From contig JASJBG010000003.1 in the NCBI GenBank assembly GCA_030066625.1, positions 1-64,000 of the forward strand: a DNA stretch of 64,000 nt, read 5' to 3'. Positions 19,490 through 29,491 of the stretch are shown piece by piece. The position numbers were made by a program, and so were the translations under genes. The DNA comes from Woeseiaceae bacterium. GTDB lineage: Bacteria; Pseudomonadota; Gammaproteobacteria; Steroidobacterales; Woeseiaceae. Within the stretch, counting starts at the first letter, position 1; each line of letters opens with the position of its first letter. The notes below the pieces were generated by a model. The model searched no databases, was not told where the DNA came from, and saw nothing but the letters and a program-made list of their open reading frames with translations.

Positions 19490-20689
19490 ATGAAAGTCAC
19501 CTTCTCCGCCGATGAACTCGCGTTCCGGGACGAAGTCCGGCAATTCTTCGCCGAAGCCTACCCCGCTGACATCCTCGACAAGAACAACCGCGGCATTCCT
19601 CTGACCCGCGACGACATGATCCGTTCCCAGAAAGCGCTCCACGACAAGGGCTGGGCGGGCGTCAACTGGCCGGTCGAGTACGGCGGAACGGGCTGGACGC
19701 CCGTACAGAAGTATATCTTCGCGATCGAGATGGCCGAGGCGAACGTTCCGGCCATGGTGCCGTTCGGGCTGAGCATGGTTGGCCCGGTCGTCTATACCTT
19801 CGGTGACGAGGCGCAGAAGGAGCGTTTCCTGCCTGACATCCTGGCCAGCGACGTCTGGTGGTGCCAGGGCTATTCGGAACCCGGCTCGGGCTCCGACCTC
19901 GCGTCGCTGAAAACCCGCGCCGATCTCGCCGGCGACCACTACATCGTTAACGGCACCAAGACCTGGACGACGCTCGGCCAATACGCCGACTGGATTTTCA
20001 TCCTCGCCCGCACGAACACGGACGTCGCGCGACGCCAGGAGGGCATCAGCTTCCTGCTTGTCGACATGTCCACACCGGGCGTCAGCGTCAAACCGATCAT
20101 AACGATCGAAGGCGACCACGAGGTCAACGAGGTGCATTTCGAAAACGTGAAGGTGCCGATCGGGAACCTGGTCGGCGAGGAAGGCAAGGGCTGGACCTAT
20201 GGCAAGGTGCTGCTGCAGCACGAGCGCGCCAACATCGCCGGCGTCGCCGAATCCTGGTACCGGCTGCGCAAGCTAAAGGAACAGGCAGGGCGGTCGGTGC
20301 GCGGTGCCGAGCCGCTGTCAGCCGACCGAAATTTCATGCGCAAGCTTGCCGAGGTCGAAGTCGAGCTGCGGGCACTCGAGTACACCGAACTGCGCACGCT
20401 CGCGGCCGTCGCTTCCGGCAAGGCGCCCGGACCGGAATCGTCGATCCTCAAGATCAAGGGCACAGAGGTACAACAGGCCATTGATGCGCTGTACATGGAA
20501 GCCGCGGGCTACTATGCCCTGCCCTTCGTCCAGGCACAGTACGAGCCGGACTTCGCCGGCGAGCCGGTCGGCGAAGGCGCCGAGACACAGACGTCGCTGA
20601 AGTACTTCAACTTCCGCAAGGCGTCGATCTACGGCGGCTCGAACGAAATCCAGAAGAACATCATCTCGAAGCACGTACTCGGACTCTAG
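19490..20689 (+). CDS. Acyl-CoA dehydrogenase family protein
   Basis: CQGYSEPGSGSDLASLKTRADLAGDHYIVNGTKTWTTLGQYADWIFILART; SIYGGSNEIQKNIISKHVLGL. Confidence 0.94.
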   Translation: MKVTFSADELAFRDEVRQFFAEAYPADILDKNNRGIPLTRDDMIRSQKALHDKGWAGVNWPVEYGGTGWTPVQKYIFAIEMAEANVPAMVPFGLSMVGPVVYTFGDEAQKERFLPDILASDVWWCQGYSEPGSGSDLASLKTRADLAGDHYIVNGTKTWTTLGQYADWIFILARTNTDVARRQEGISFLLVDMSTPGVSVKPIITIEGDHEVNEVHFENVKVPIGNLVGEEGKGWTYGKVLLQHERANIAGVAESWYRLRKLKEQAGRSVRGAEPLSADRNFMRKLAEVEVELRALEYTELRTLAAVASGKAPGPESSILKIKGTEVQQAIDALYMEAAGYYALPFVQAQYEPDFAGEPVGEGAETQTSLKYFNFRKASIYGGSNEIQKNIISKHVLGL

Positions 20690-20699
20690 GGGCGGCCGA

Positions 20700-21815
20700 A
20701 TGGACTTTTCACTCAACGAAATCCAGCTGATGCTGGCCGACAGCATCGACAAATTCCTCGAGAACGACTACGACTTCGATACGCGCCAGGAACATGCTGG
20801 CAGCGATCGTGGTTACAGCACCGAGGTGTGGCAGACGTTCGCCGAGCTCGGCTGGACGGCCGTGCCGTTCAGCGAGGAAGACGGCGGATTCGACGGCGGC
20901 CCGATCGACCTGATGGTGGTCATGGAGCGCTTCGGCCGTGGACTCGTCGTAGAGCCTTACCTCGCGAACATCGTTCTGGCAGGCGGCATCCTGAAGCGTG
21001 CCGCCAGCGCAGAGCAAAAAGCCGACTGGCTTACCAGCATCATAGGCGGCGAGCTGCAGGCCGCGCTCGCGTTCGTCGAGCCGCAGGGCCGCTACGACCT
21101 CAGCGATATTACGACGACCGCGGCTAAAGACGGTGACGACTGGGTGCTGTCGGGTCACAAGGGCTACGTGCTCAACGGCCGCAATGCCGACCTGATCGTC
21201 GTTCCTGCCCGCACGTCAGGCGATCGTCGCGACGAGGACGGCATCAGCCTGTTCGCCGTTCGCGCCGACAGCGATGGCCTCAAGGTTCGGGATTACCCGA
21301 CTGTCGATGGTCACCAGGCGGCCGAGCTCGAGCTCGAAGGCGTATCCGCCGACATCATCGGTGCCGAAGGTGAAGGCTTCGCTGCACTGCAGGCTACGAT
21401 CGACGAGGCGACACTAGCCGTGTGCGCGGAAGCCGTGGGCATTATGCAGGTCATGAAGGACAAGACCATCGAATACTCTAAAAACCGCGTGCAGTTCGGG
21501 GTCCCGATCGGCAGCTTCCAGGCGCTGCAGCATCGGATGGTCGACATGCTGACCGACTGCGAGCAGGCCCGTTCACTGCTCATGTGGGCAACGATGGTCA
21601 ACGCCGCGGAGCAGGACGATGCGCGCCGGGCGATCAGCGCCATCAAGTACAAGATCGGCACCACCGGGCGCAGAGTCGGTGAAGAGGCCGTGCAGCTGCA
21701 TGGCGGCATGGGCGTCACCTGGGAGCTCGACATCGCGCACTACTTCAAAAGGCTGATCGCGATCGGCCAGATCTTCGGCAACGCGGACTGGCACCTGGAC
21801 ATCCTCGCCGCCTGA
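20700..21815 (+). CDS. Acyl-CoA dehydrogenase family protein (second subunit/partner)
   Basis: C-terminal EEAVQLHGGMGVTWELDIAHYFKRL; 10 bp after preceding ACAD. Confidence 0.93.
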   Translation: MDFSLNEIQLMLADSIDKFLENDYDFDTRQEHAGSDRGYSTEVWQTFAELGWTAVPFSEEDGGFDGGPIDLMVVMERFGRGLVVEPYLANIVLAGGILKRAASAEQKADWLTSIIGGELQAALAFVEPQGRYDLSDITTTAAKDGDDWVLSGHKGYVLNGRNADLIVVPARTSGDRRDEDGISLFAVRADSDGLKVRDYPTVDGHQAAELELEGVSADIIGAEGEGFAALQATIDEATLAVCAEAVGIMQVMKDKTIEYSKNRVQFGVPIGSFQALQHRMVDMLTDCEQARSLLMWATMVNAAEQDDARRAISAIKYKIGTTGRRVGEEAVQLHGGMGVTWELDIAHYFKRLIAIGQIFGNADWHLDILAA

Positions 21816-21822
21816 CGCGCGC

Positions 21823-22578
21823 ATGATCCCTGACGGCATCGTGGCCTTCTATGCCTCCAACCAGGAGGCACTGTGGCTGACGACCCTGCTGCTCGACCTC
21901 GCCGGTACGGTCATGCTGTACCGGCTGTTCGGCAAGGTCGGGCTGCAGGTGGCAATTGCCGTCGCGATTGTGCTTGCCAACCTGCAGGGGCCCAAGCTCA
22001 CGATCATCTTCGGCCTCGAGACGAGCCTCGGGGTCATCTTCTACTCCAGCATCTTCTTCGCGACCGACGTATTGTCGGAAAACTACGGCAAAGATGAGGC
22101 AGCGAAAGCCGTCTGGATGGGCTTCACGGTCAGCGTCATTGTGCTGGTCATGATGAGCCTCGCCCTGCTTTACCAGCCGAGCACGAACCCGAAAACGGCC
22201 GGCTTTTCGAATGACGTACACGACGCGTTCAACACGATCCTGAACTTCACGCCGCGATTCGTGATCGGTTCGCTCATCGCCTACCTGATTAGCCAGCGTT
22301 TCGACGTATGGGCCTTTCACAAGATTCGCAGCATGACGGGCGAACGCTGGCTCTGGCTGCGCAATAACGGCTCGACGATGGCATCCCAGGCGGTGGATAC
22401 AGCAATCTACTCGCTGATTGTCTGGTGGGGCACGGTGGACCTGCAGACGGCGCTCGCGCTCGGCGCCGCCAAGTACGTGTTCAAGATTGCGATCGCCGCC
22501 ATCGACACGCTGTTCATCTACTGGGCGAAGCATACGTTCATGAAACGGCACCCGGCCGAGGCATCTCGCAGCTTGTAG
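21823..22578 (+). CDS. VUT family protein, probable queuosine precursor transporter (YhhQ-like)
   Basis: Multi-TM; FATDVLSENYGKDEAAKAVWMGF and STMASQAVDTAIYSLI motifs of YhhQ/VUT family. Confidence 0.87.
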   Translation: MIPDGIVAFYASNQEALWLTTLLLDLAGTVMLYRLFGKVGLQVAIAVAIVLANLQGPKLTIIFGLETSLGVIFYSSIFFATDVLSENYGKDEAAKAVWMGFTVSVIVLVMMSLALLYQPSTNPKTAGFSNDVHDAFNTILNFTPRFVIGSLIAYLISQRFDVWAFHKIRSMTGERWLWLRNNGSTMASQAVDTAIYSLIVWWGTVDLQTALALGAAKYVFKIAIAAIDTLFIYWAKHTFMKRHPAEASRSL

Positions 22579-22581
22579 AGC

Positions 22582-22965
22582 ATGAAGCGGAGCACACTCA
22601 ATCATCAGCTGTTCGCTTACTACGCGGCCACGGTGCTGTTTGTCGTGCTGGATGTTCTGCTCGATATCAACATCCGCCTGTCGTTTCTCGCGGATGCGCC
22701 TGTATGGCGAGGCGTGTACTACGCATTCTGCATCGCCTGCGCCGTCGTTATGCGCTGGCGACCCGACCTGAGCGTCTTCATTGGCGCTGTCGAGGGGCTG
22801 ATCACGATCATCGGGCTGATTTTCAGCATGTATCTCGGCCACACGCTCGCCGGCGCAAAAGACATGGGTGACGTCGCCCAGCTGGTCCTGAACTACGCGA
22901 TCTCGGGCTACTTCGCGTATATGAGCTGGCGGCGGGGACTGATGGCGCTGGGGGCCCACTCGTAG
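22582..22965 (+). CDS. Hypothetical membrane protein
   Basis: 127 aa, about four hydrophobic segments, 3 nt after YhhQ-like gene. Confidence 0.65.
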   Translation: MKRSTLNHQLFAYYAATVLFVVLDVLLDINIRLSFLADAPVWRGVYYAFCIACAVVMRWRPDLSVFIGAVEGLITIIGLIFSMYLGHTLAGAKDMGDVAQLVLNYAISGYFAYMSWRRGLMALGAHS

Positions 22966-23043
22966 TCCGCGCTGGCGAACAAGCCCGCCAACCTCCTCGT
23001 GTCCGTTAGAATGATGGCTCGTGCCGGCTCAGCGGGAGCGAAG

Positions 23044-23454
23044 ATGAAAAAGCTTATTCCTGTCCTATGTCTCGTCGTAGTTGGCGTAGCAGCGTACGCG
23101 GACTCTGTGTCAATCGATTCCGCAAAGGCTGCGGCCGCTGGTTTTCTTTCGCTGGTGGACGAACGAGAGTACGACAAGTCGTACTCGGAAGCCTCGGCCG
23201 TATTGCGCGACGAGGTCTCGCAGGAAGACTGGGGGGCGCATCTCAGGGACCTGCGCGATCCACTCGGGAAGCTCCATAAGCGATCACAAAGCTCGTCGGA
23301 ATATCACGAGTCACTTCCCGACGCTCCGCCCGGCGAGTACGTCATCTTCACGTTCGACAGCGCCTACGAAAACAACCAGCACGCCGCGGAAGTCGTCGCC
23401 GTCGCAAAGGGAAGCGATGGCGTGTGGCGGGTCATTGGGTACTACTTCGGGTGA
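23044..23454 (+). CDS. DUF4019-like secreted protein
   Basis: Signal peptide MKKLIPVLCLVVVGVAAYA; AAAGFLSLVDEREYDKSYSEAS...VWRVIGYYFG. Confidence 0.75.
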   Translation: MKKLIPVLCLVVVGVAAYADSVSIDSAKAAAAGFLSLVDEREYDKSYSEASAVLRDEVSQEDWGAHLRDLRDPLGKLHKRSQSSSEYHESLPDAPPGEYVIFTFDSAYENNQHAAEVVAVAKGSDGVWRVIGYYFG

Positions 23455-23578
23455 TCTCGGCAATCAGGCGCTCCCCGATCTTCGGTTGATCGAAAACTAG
23501 ACGCACGTCCGGCCATCGCCTGCAAAGCCGGCTACGCTGGTGTTTTGTTGTAGCTGTCGACTGCCAGGGAGAGATCCA

Positions 23579-23917
23579 GTGGAAATCCTGATTGCAATCT
23601 CGGTTCTCGCCGGGGTTCTTGTCGTGCCCGTCATGATCGGCGCGAAAATCGTCAACGCGAGGAACACGGGCTTCGGCTCCGCGCTGGTCGCCGTGATCAT
23701 CATGGCGATATTCTCCGCGGGAATCGGTGGATTCGTGGGCAATGACATTATCGCGTTTGTCGCTTCAGCCGCTATAGGTGCGATGGTGTTGGCCGGCGTG
23801 CTGGGTACTACTTTCTTTGGTGGCCTCGCGATCAGCGTGATTGCGACGCTCATCCAGCTTGCCGTGTTGTTCGTTCTCGCCGGATCGGTGCTTGCGGGCG
23901 TCACGCCCGCTGGCTAG
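23579..23917 (+). CDS. Small hypothetical membrane protein
   Basis: GTG start after AGGGAGAG SD; four hydrophobic segments. Confidence 0.55.
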   Translation: MEILIAISVLAGVLVVPVMIGAKIVNARNTGFGSALVAVIIMAIFSAGIGGFVGNDIIAFVASAAIGAMVLAGVLGTTFFGGLAISVIATLIQLAVLFVLAGSVLAGVTPAG

Positions 23918-23937
23918 CGAAGGTGACAATCGACCAC

Positions 23938-23970
23938 GCTCCGTAGGAGCGGCTTCCAGCCGCGATCCGG
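23938..23970 (+). repeat. REP-like palindrome, GTAG head on + strand, upstream of RAYT
   Basis: GCTCCGTAGGAGCGGCTTCCAGCCGCGATCCGG; 33 nt identical to 58463..58495. Confidence 0.9.
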
Positions 23971-24046
23971 GGATACGGTTACTGATCGAATCTCGCGGAT
24001 TCTCAAAGAAAGCGGCAAAGCGTTCGTACAGCAAGGACGCGAGAAT

Positions 24047-24523
24047 ATGCGGGTGCCACGCCAAAACCCGCACGCCAGGACCTTGCGCAAGGGCCGATAC
24101 TCACGACCGGGCCTGCACTACTTTCTGACCACGTCCGTCGCTAAACGTCGAAGAATCTTCATCCGGCACGAGTACGCATCGGTCGTCCTCGACTCGATTC
24201 GCTGGCTCCATCGAACACGCCGGCTAACTGTCGATGCCGCGGTTGTGATGCCCGATCATGTCCACCTGGCTGGTCAGCTGGGCGAACGCTCTCTGTCGCG
24301 TGTCATGCATTCTCTCAAAAGCTACACGGCCAATCGTCTTGCCCACCTGGGCGTCGCTGCTCCGATTTGGCAGCCGGGCTTTCATGATCACGCGCTTCGC
24401 GACGATGAGGATTACTCTGTTCGAATCCGGTACCTCATCGACAACCCGGTCAGGGCAGGACTGGTGGAGCGGATCGAGGACTATCCTTACGTCATACTGC
24501 CAACCTGGTGGCGTATTCGCTGA
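24047..24523 (+). mobile_element. REP-associated tyrosine transposase (RAYT, Y1/HUH family)
   Basis: RPGLHYFLTTSVAKRRRIF; HUH motif MPDHVHL; catalytic Tyr region LKSYTANRL; IWQPGFHDHALRDDEDY; RYLIDNPVRAGLV. Confidence 0.94.
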
Positions 24524-24713
24524 TCGCGGCTGGAAGCCGCTCCTACGGTGCCGCGATTGCGCGGAGCACGTCGTCTCCTTTGAGACGCCGATCGCGGCTG
24601 GAAGCCGCTCCTACGATGGCGCGATTCGCGGCTGGAAGCCGCTCCTACGGTGGCGCGATGGCGCGGAGCACGTCTCCTTTGAGTCGCTGATTGCGGCTGG
24701 AAGCCGCTCCTAC
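24522..24713 (-). repeat. Tandem array of four REP-like palindromes (GTAG head on - strand)
   Basis: Copies at 24522-24546, 24590-24614, 24623-24648, 24689-24713 of GATCGCGGCTGGAAGCCGCTCCTAC; composite unit of about 67 nt repeated twice. Confidence 0.92.
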
Positions 24714-24809
24714 GGGGCCCCGCTCGGTGTTTTCGGGCAATCACCGTCAGCAGAGCCCGGGGCCCCCTGCTACCATTTCCGCTCTTGCTCGTAACACGAA
24801 CAACAAAAC

Positions 24810-25600
24810 ATGCAGCGCTCCGGCATCATCACGTTCACGACCGACTTCGGACACAAGGGACCGTTCGCTGCCGTCATGAAGGGCGTCGTACTCGGCCGCT
24901 TTCCGGCCGCACGGGTCGTCGACCTGGCTCACGACATCCCCGCGCAGTGGCCGCCGGAAGCCGGGTTCTGGGTTATGCGCGCTTACTCCTATTTTCCGGC
25001 CGGCACTGTACACGTTGCCATTGTCGATCCGGGCGTCGGCACCGAGCGAAGGATCCTGGCCGTCGACTACGACGGGCACGTCTTCATCGCGCCGGACAAC
25101 GGCCTGCTGGGCTGGCTGCTCGATCGGGCCGAGGGCGCGGCCGTCTATCATCTCGACGCCGACAAGCTGGAGACGCTCGGCATCCGCGAACCGAGCGCCA
25201 CGTTTCACGGTCGCGACATTTTCGCCCCGGTTGCCGCCGAGATTGCCGCGGGCCGCGTGACACCCGCCGACGTTGGCACACCGACGCAAGACTGGGTGCC
25301 GGCCTGGCTCGACGAGCCCGATGTCGGCAGCGGCCGGGTCAGCGGCAGCATCGTCACGGTCGATACCTTCGGCAACCTGATCAGCAACATCGATTCGGAA
25401 TTGATCGAGACCTTCGAACAGCCCGTGATTCACATCGCCGGCCACAACCTCGACATGAAATACACCTACGGCCGGGCACAGCCGGGTGACTACCTGGCAC
25501 TCATCAATTCGTTCGATGTCGTCGAGGTGGCGCGCGCGGAAGGCAACGCCGCCGAGGGGCTCGGCCTCGAGCGCGGCGCGCCGTTAACGGTGACCGACGG

Positions 25601-25604
<4 letters not shown>
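24810..25604 (+). CDS. SAM hydrolase / SAM hydroxide adenosyltransferase (DUF62 family)
   Basis: [71 protein letters not shown]. Confidence 0.93.
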
Positions 25605-27283
<1,679 letters not shown>

Positions 27284-27398
27284 TGAAAGGCCGTGATGCG
27301 CAAAGGAGCCGTATTGTAGAGACCCGCAAGAATTAGGCCAAGCGGCGATTTCCTGCTGTACAATAGCGCGCTTCGTTTAGCGCCACCCACTACCCAGA

Positions 27399-29321
27399 TT
27401 GACGCAAATGCCGAACATCACGCTACCCGACGGATCCGTCCGCGAATACGACGCCGCGACCAGCGGCGCGGAGATTGCCGAGAGCATTGGCAAGGGGCTC
27501 GCCAAGAGCGCCGTTGCTGTGCGCGTTGACGGTGAGCTCTGGGACCTCACGCGTGATATCGACGCCGACGCCGCCATCGAGATCGTCACCCGCGACTCCG
27601 ACGACGGCCTCGAACTGCTGCGCCACGATGCGGCACACGTGCTCGCCGAGGCGGTCAAGGAGATCTGGCCCGAGACACAGGTGACGATCGGCCCGGCAAT
27701 CGAGAACGGCTTCTACTATGACTTTTCGCGCGAGGAGCCGTTTACCGAGGATGACCTCGAGACCATCGAAGCGCGCATGAAAGACATCGTCGATCGTAAC
27801 GAGACGATCGTGCGCGAGGTCTGGGACCGCGACGAGGCGGTCAAGTTCTTCCGATCCATCGGCGAGGAGTACAAGGCCGAGATCATAGCGGCGATCCCGA
27901 GCGACGAGCCGATCACGCTGTACCGACAGGGCGAGTTCATCGACCTGTGCCGCGGCCCGCACCTGCCGGCGACCGGTAAGCTCGGCAAGTCGTTCAAGCT
28001 GACGCATGTCTCCGGCGCGTACTGGCGCGGCGACTCGGCCAACGAGATGCTGCAACGCGTCTACGGTACCGCGTGGGCGAACGACAAGCAGCTCCGCCAG
28101 TACCTGCACATGCTCGAGGAAGCCGAAAAGCGCGACCACCGCCGCCTCGGCCGCATCATGGACCTGTTCCACTTCCAGGAAGAAGCCCCCGGCGCCGTCT
28201 TCTGGCACCCGAAAGGCTGGGCGCTGTTTCAGACGCTGATCGCGTTCATGCGCGAGCAGCAAAACGCCGCTGGCTATCGCGAGATCAACACGCCCGAGCT
28301 CGTCGATCGCTCGCTGTGGGAGGCGTCCGGCCACTGGGACTCGTTCGGCGACAACATGTTCACGTCCGAGACCGTCGACGGCCGCCACTACGCGATCAAG
28401 CCGATGAACTGTCCCGGTCACGTGCAGGTCTTCAAGCAGGGCATCACGAGTTATCGCGACCTGCCCGTCCGGCTTGCCGAGTTCGGCAAGTGCCATCGCT
28501 ACGAGCCGTCGGGCGCGCTGCACGGCATGATGCGCGTGCGTGCGTTCACGCAGGACGATGCACATGTCTTCTGCACGCCGGAACAGATCACTGACGAATC
28601 GATCGCGGTTTGCAACCTGATTCTGAATATCTACCGCAGCTTCGGCTTCGAAGACGTTCGCATCAAGTTCGCCGACCGACCGGAAGTCCGGGTCGGCGAG
28701 GACGCGGTGTGGGACCAGGCCGAGAGTGCGCTCTTGAAAGCGCTCGAGGTCGCCGGCCTCGAGTACACGCACAATCCGGGCGAAGGCGCGTTCTACGGAC
28801 CGAAGCTCGAGTTCGTCCTGCGCGATGCCATCGGCCGTGACTGGCAGTGCGGCACGCTGCAGGTCGACCTGAACATGCCGGGACGACTTGGCGCGACCTA
28901 CATCGGCGAAGACGGCGAAAAGCACCTGCCGGTCATGCTGCACCGGGCGATCTTCGGCTCGCTCGAGCGCTTCATCGGCATCCTGATCGAACACCACGCC
29001 GGCAACCTGCCGCTGTGGCTCGCACCCGTGCAGGTCAAGGTCCTGACGATTACCTCCGAGGCGGACGGATTCGCCCACGAAGTCGTAGAAACTTTGCGTG
29101 CAGCAGGGCTGCGCGCCGAAGCGGATCTTCGCAACGAGAAAATTTCCTACAAGGTCCGCGAACACTCGGTCGCGAAGGTACCCGTGCTGCTCGCAATCGG
29201 CGGGCGCGAAGTCGAGATGAAGAGCGTGGCGGTGCGCCGCCTCGGCTCGAAGGAACAGCGCGTCGTCAGCCTCGACGACGCGGTCGAAACGCTGGTTGCC
29301 GAAGTAACGAATCGAGCCTGA
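27399..29321 (+). CDS. thrS: Threonyl-tRNA synthetase
   Basis: [27 protein letters not shown] (TGS); [21 protein letters not shown]; alternative ATG at 27408. Confidence 0.97.
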   Translation: MTQMPNITLPDGSVREYDAATSGAEIAESIGKGLAKSAVAVRVDGELWDLTRDIDADAAIEIVTRDSDDGLELLRHDAAHVLAEAVKEIWPETQVTIGPAIENGFYYDFSREEPFTEDDLETIEARMKDIVDRNETIVREVWDRDEAVKFFRSIGEEYKAEIIAAIPSDEPITLYRQGEFIDLCRGPHLPATGKLGKSFKLTHVSGAYWRGDSANEMLQRVYGTAWANDKQLRQYLHMLEEAEKRDHRRLGRIMDLFHFQEEAPGAVFWHPKGWALFQTLIAFMREQQNAAGYREINTPELVDRSLWEASGHWDSFGDNMFTSETVDGRHYAIKPMNCPGHVQVFKQGITSYRDLPVRLAEFGKCHRYEPSGALHGMMRVRAFTQDDAHVFCTPEQITDESIAVCNLILNIYRSFGFEDVRIKFADRPEVRVGEDAVWDQAESALLKALEVAGLEYTHNPGEGAFYGPKLEFVLRDAIGRDWQCGTLQVDLNMPGRLGATYIGEDGEKHLPVMLHRAIFGSLERFIGILIEHHAGNLPLWLAPVQVKVLTITSEADGFAHEVVETLRAAGLRAEADLRNEKISYKVREHSVAKVPVLLAIGGREVEMKSVAVRRLGSKEQRVVSLDDAVETLVAEVTNRA

Positions 29322-29491
29322 TCGGCCCTCCACAGGCAAACGTGACGCGGCCTGCACTTCGACTGTGCGGCGCGTCACAGATTCCGAAGTCAGTTGGCCA
29401 CTCCGGTCAATTCTCCATAACGCTGTGCATATACTGCGCCCACGCAGGGACTGCGTAAGCGATTAGACATAAAGCGAGTGGAGACGACGAC

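Noticed and set aside
24522-24713. Possible CRISPR-like array
   Set aside because: Irregular spacing (33-68 nt), spacers partly repeated, palindromic REP core with GTAG head next to a RAYT, no cas genes
24258-24794. 178-aa ORF running through the REP array (and 24487..24744 minus)
   Set aside because: Overlaps the RAYT in another frame and then translates the repeats (AGSRSYG units); not a plausible gene
27423-29378. 651-aa minus-strand ORF opposite thrS
   Set aside because: Antisense shadow of a strongly supported synthetase; no family signal
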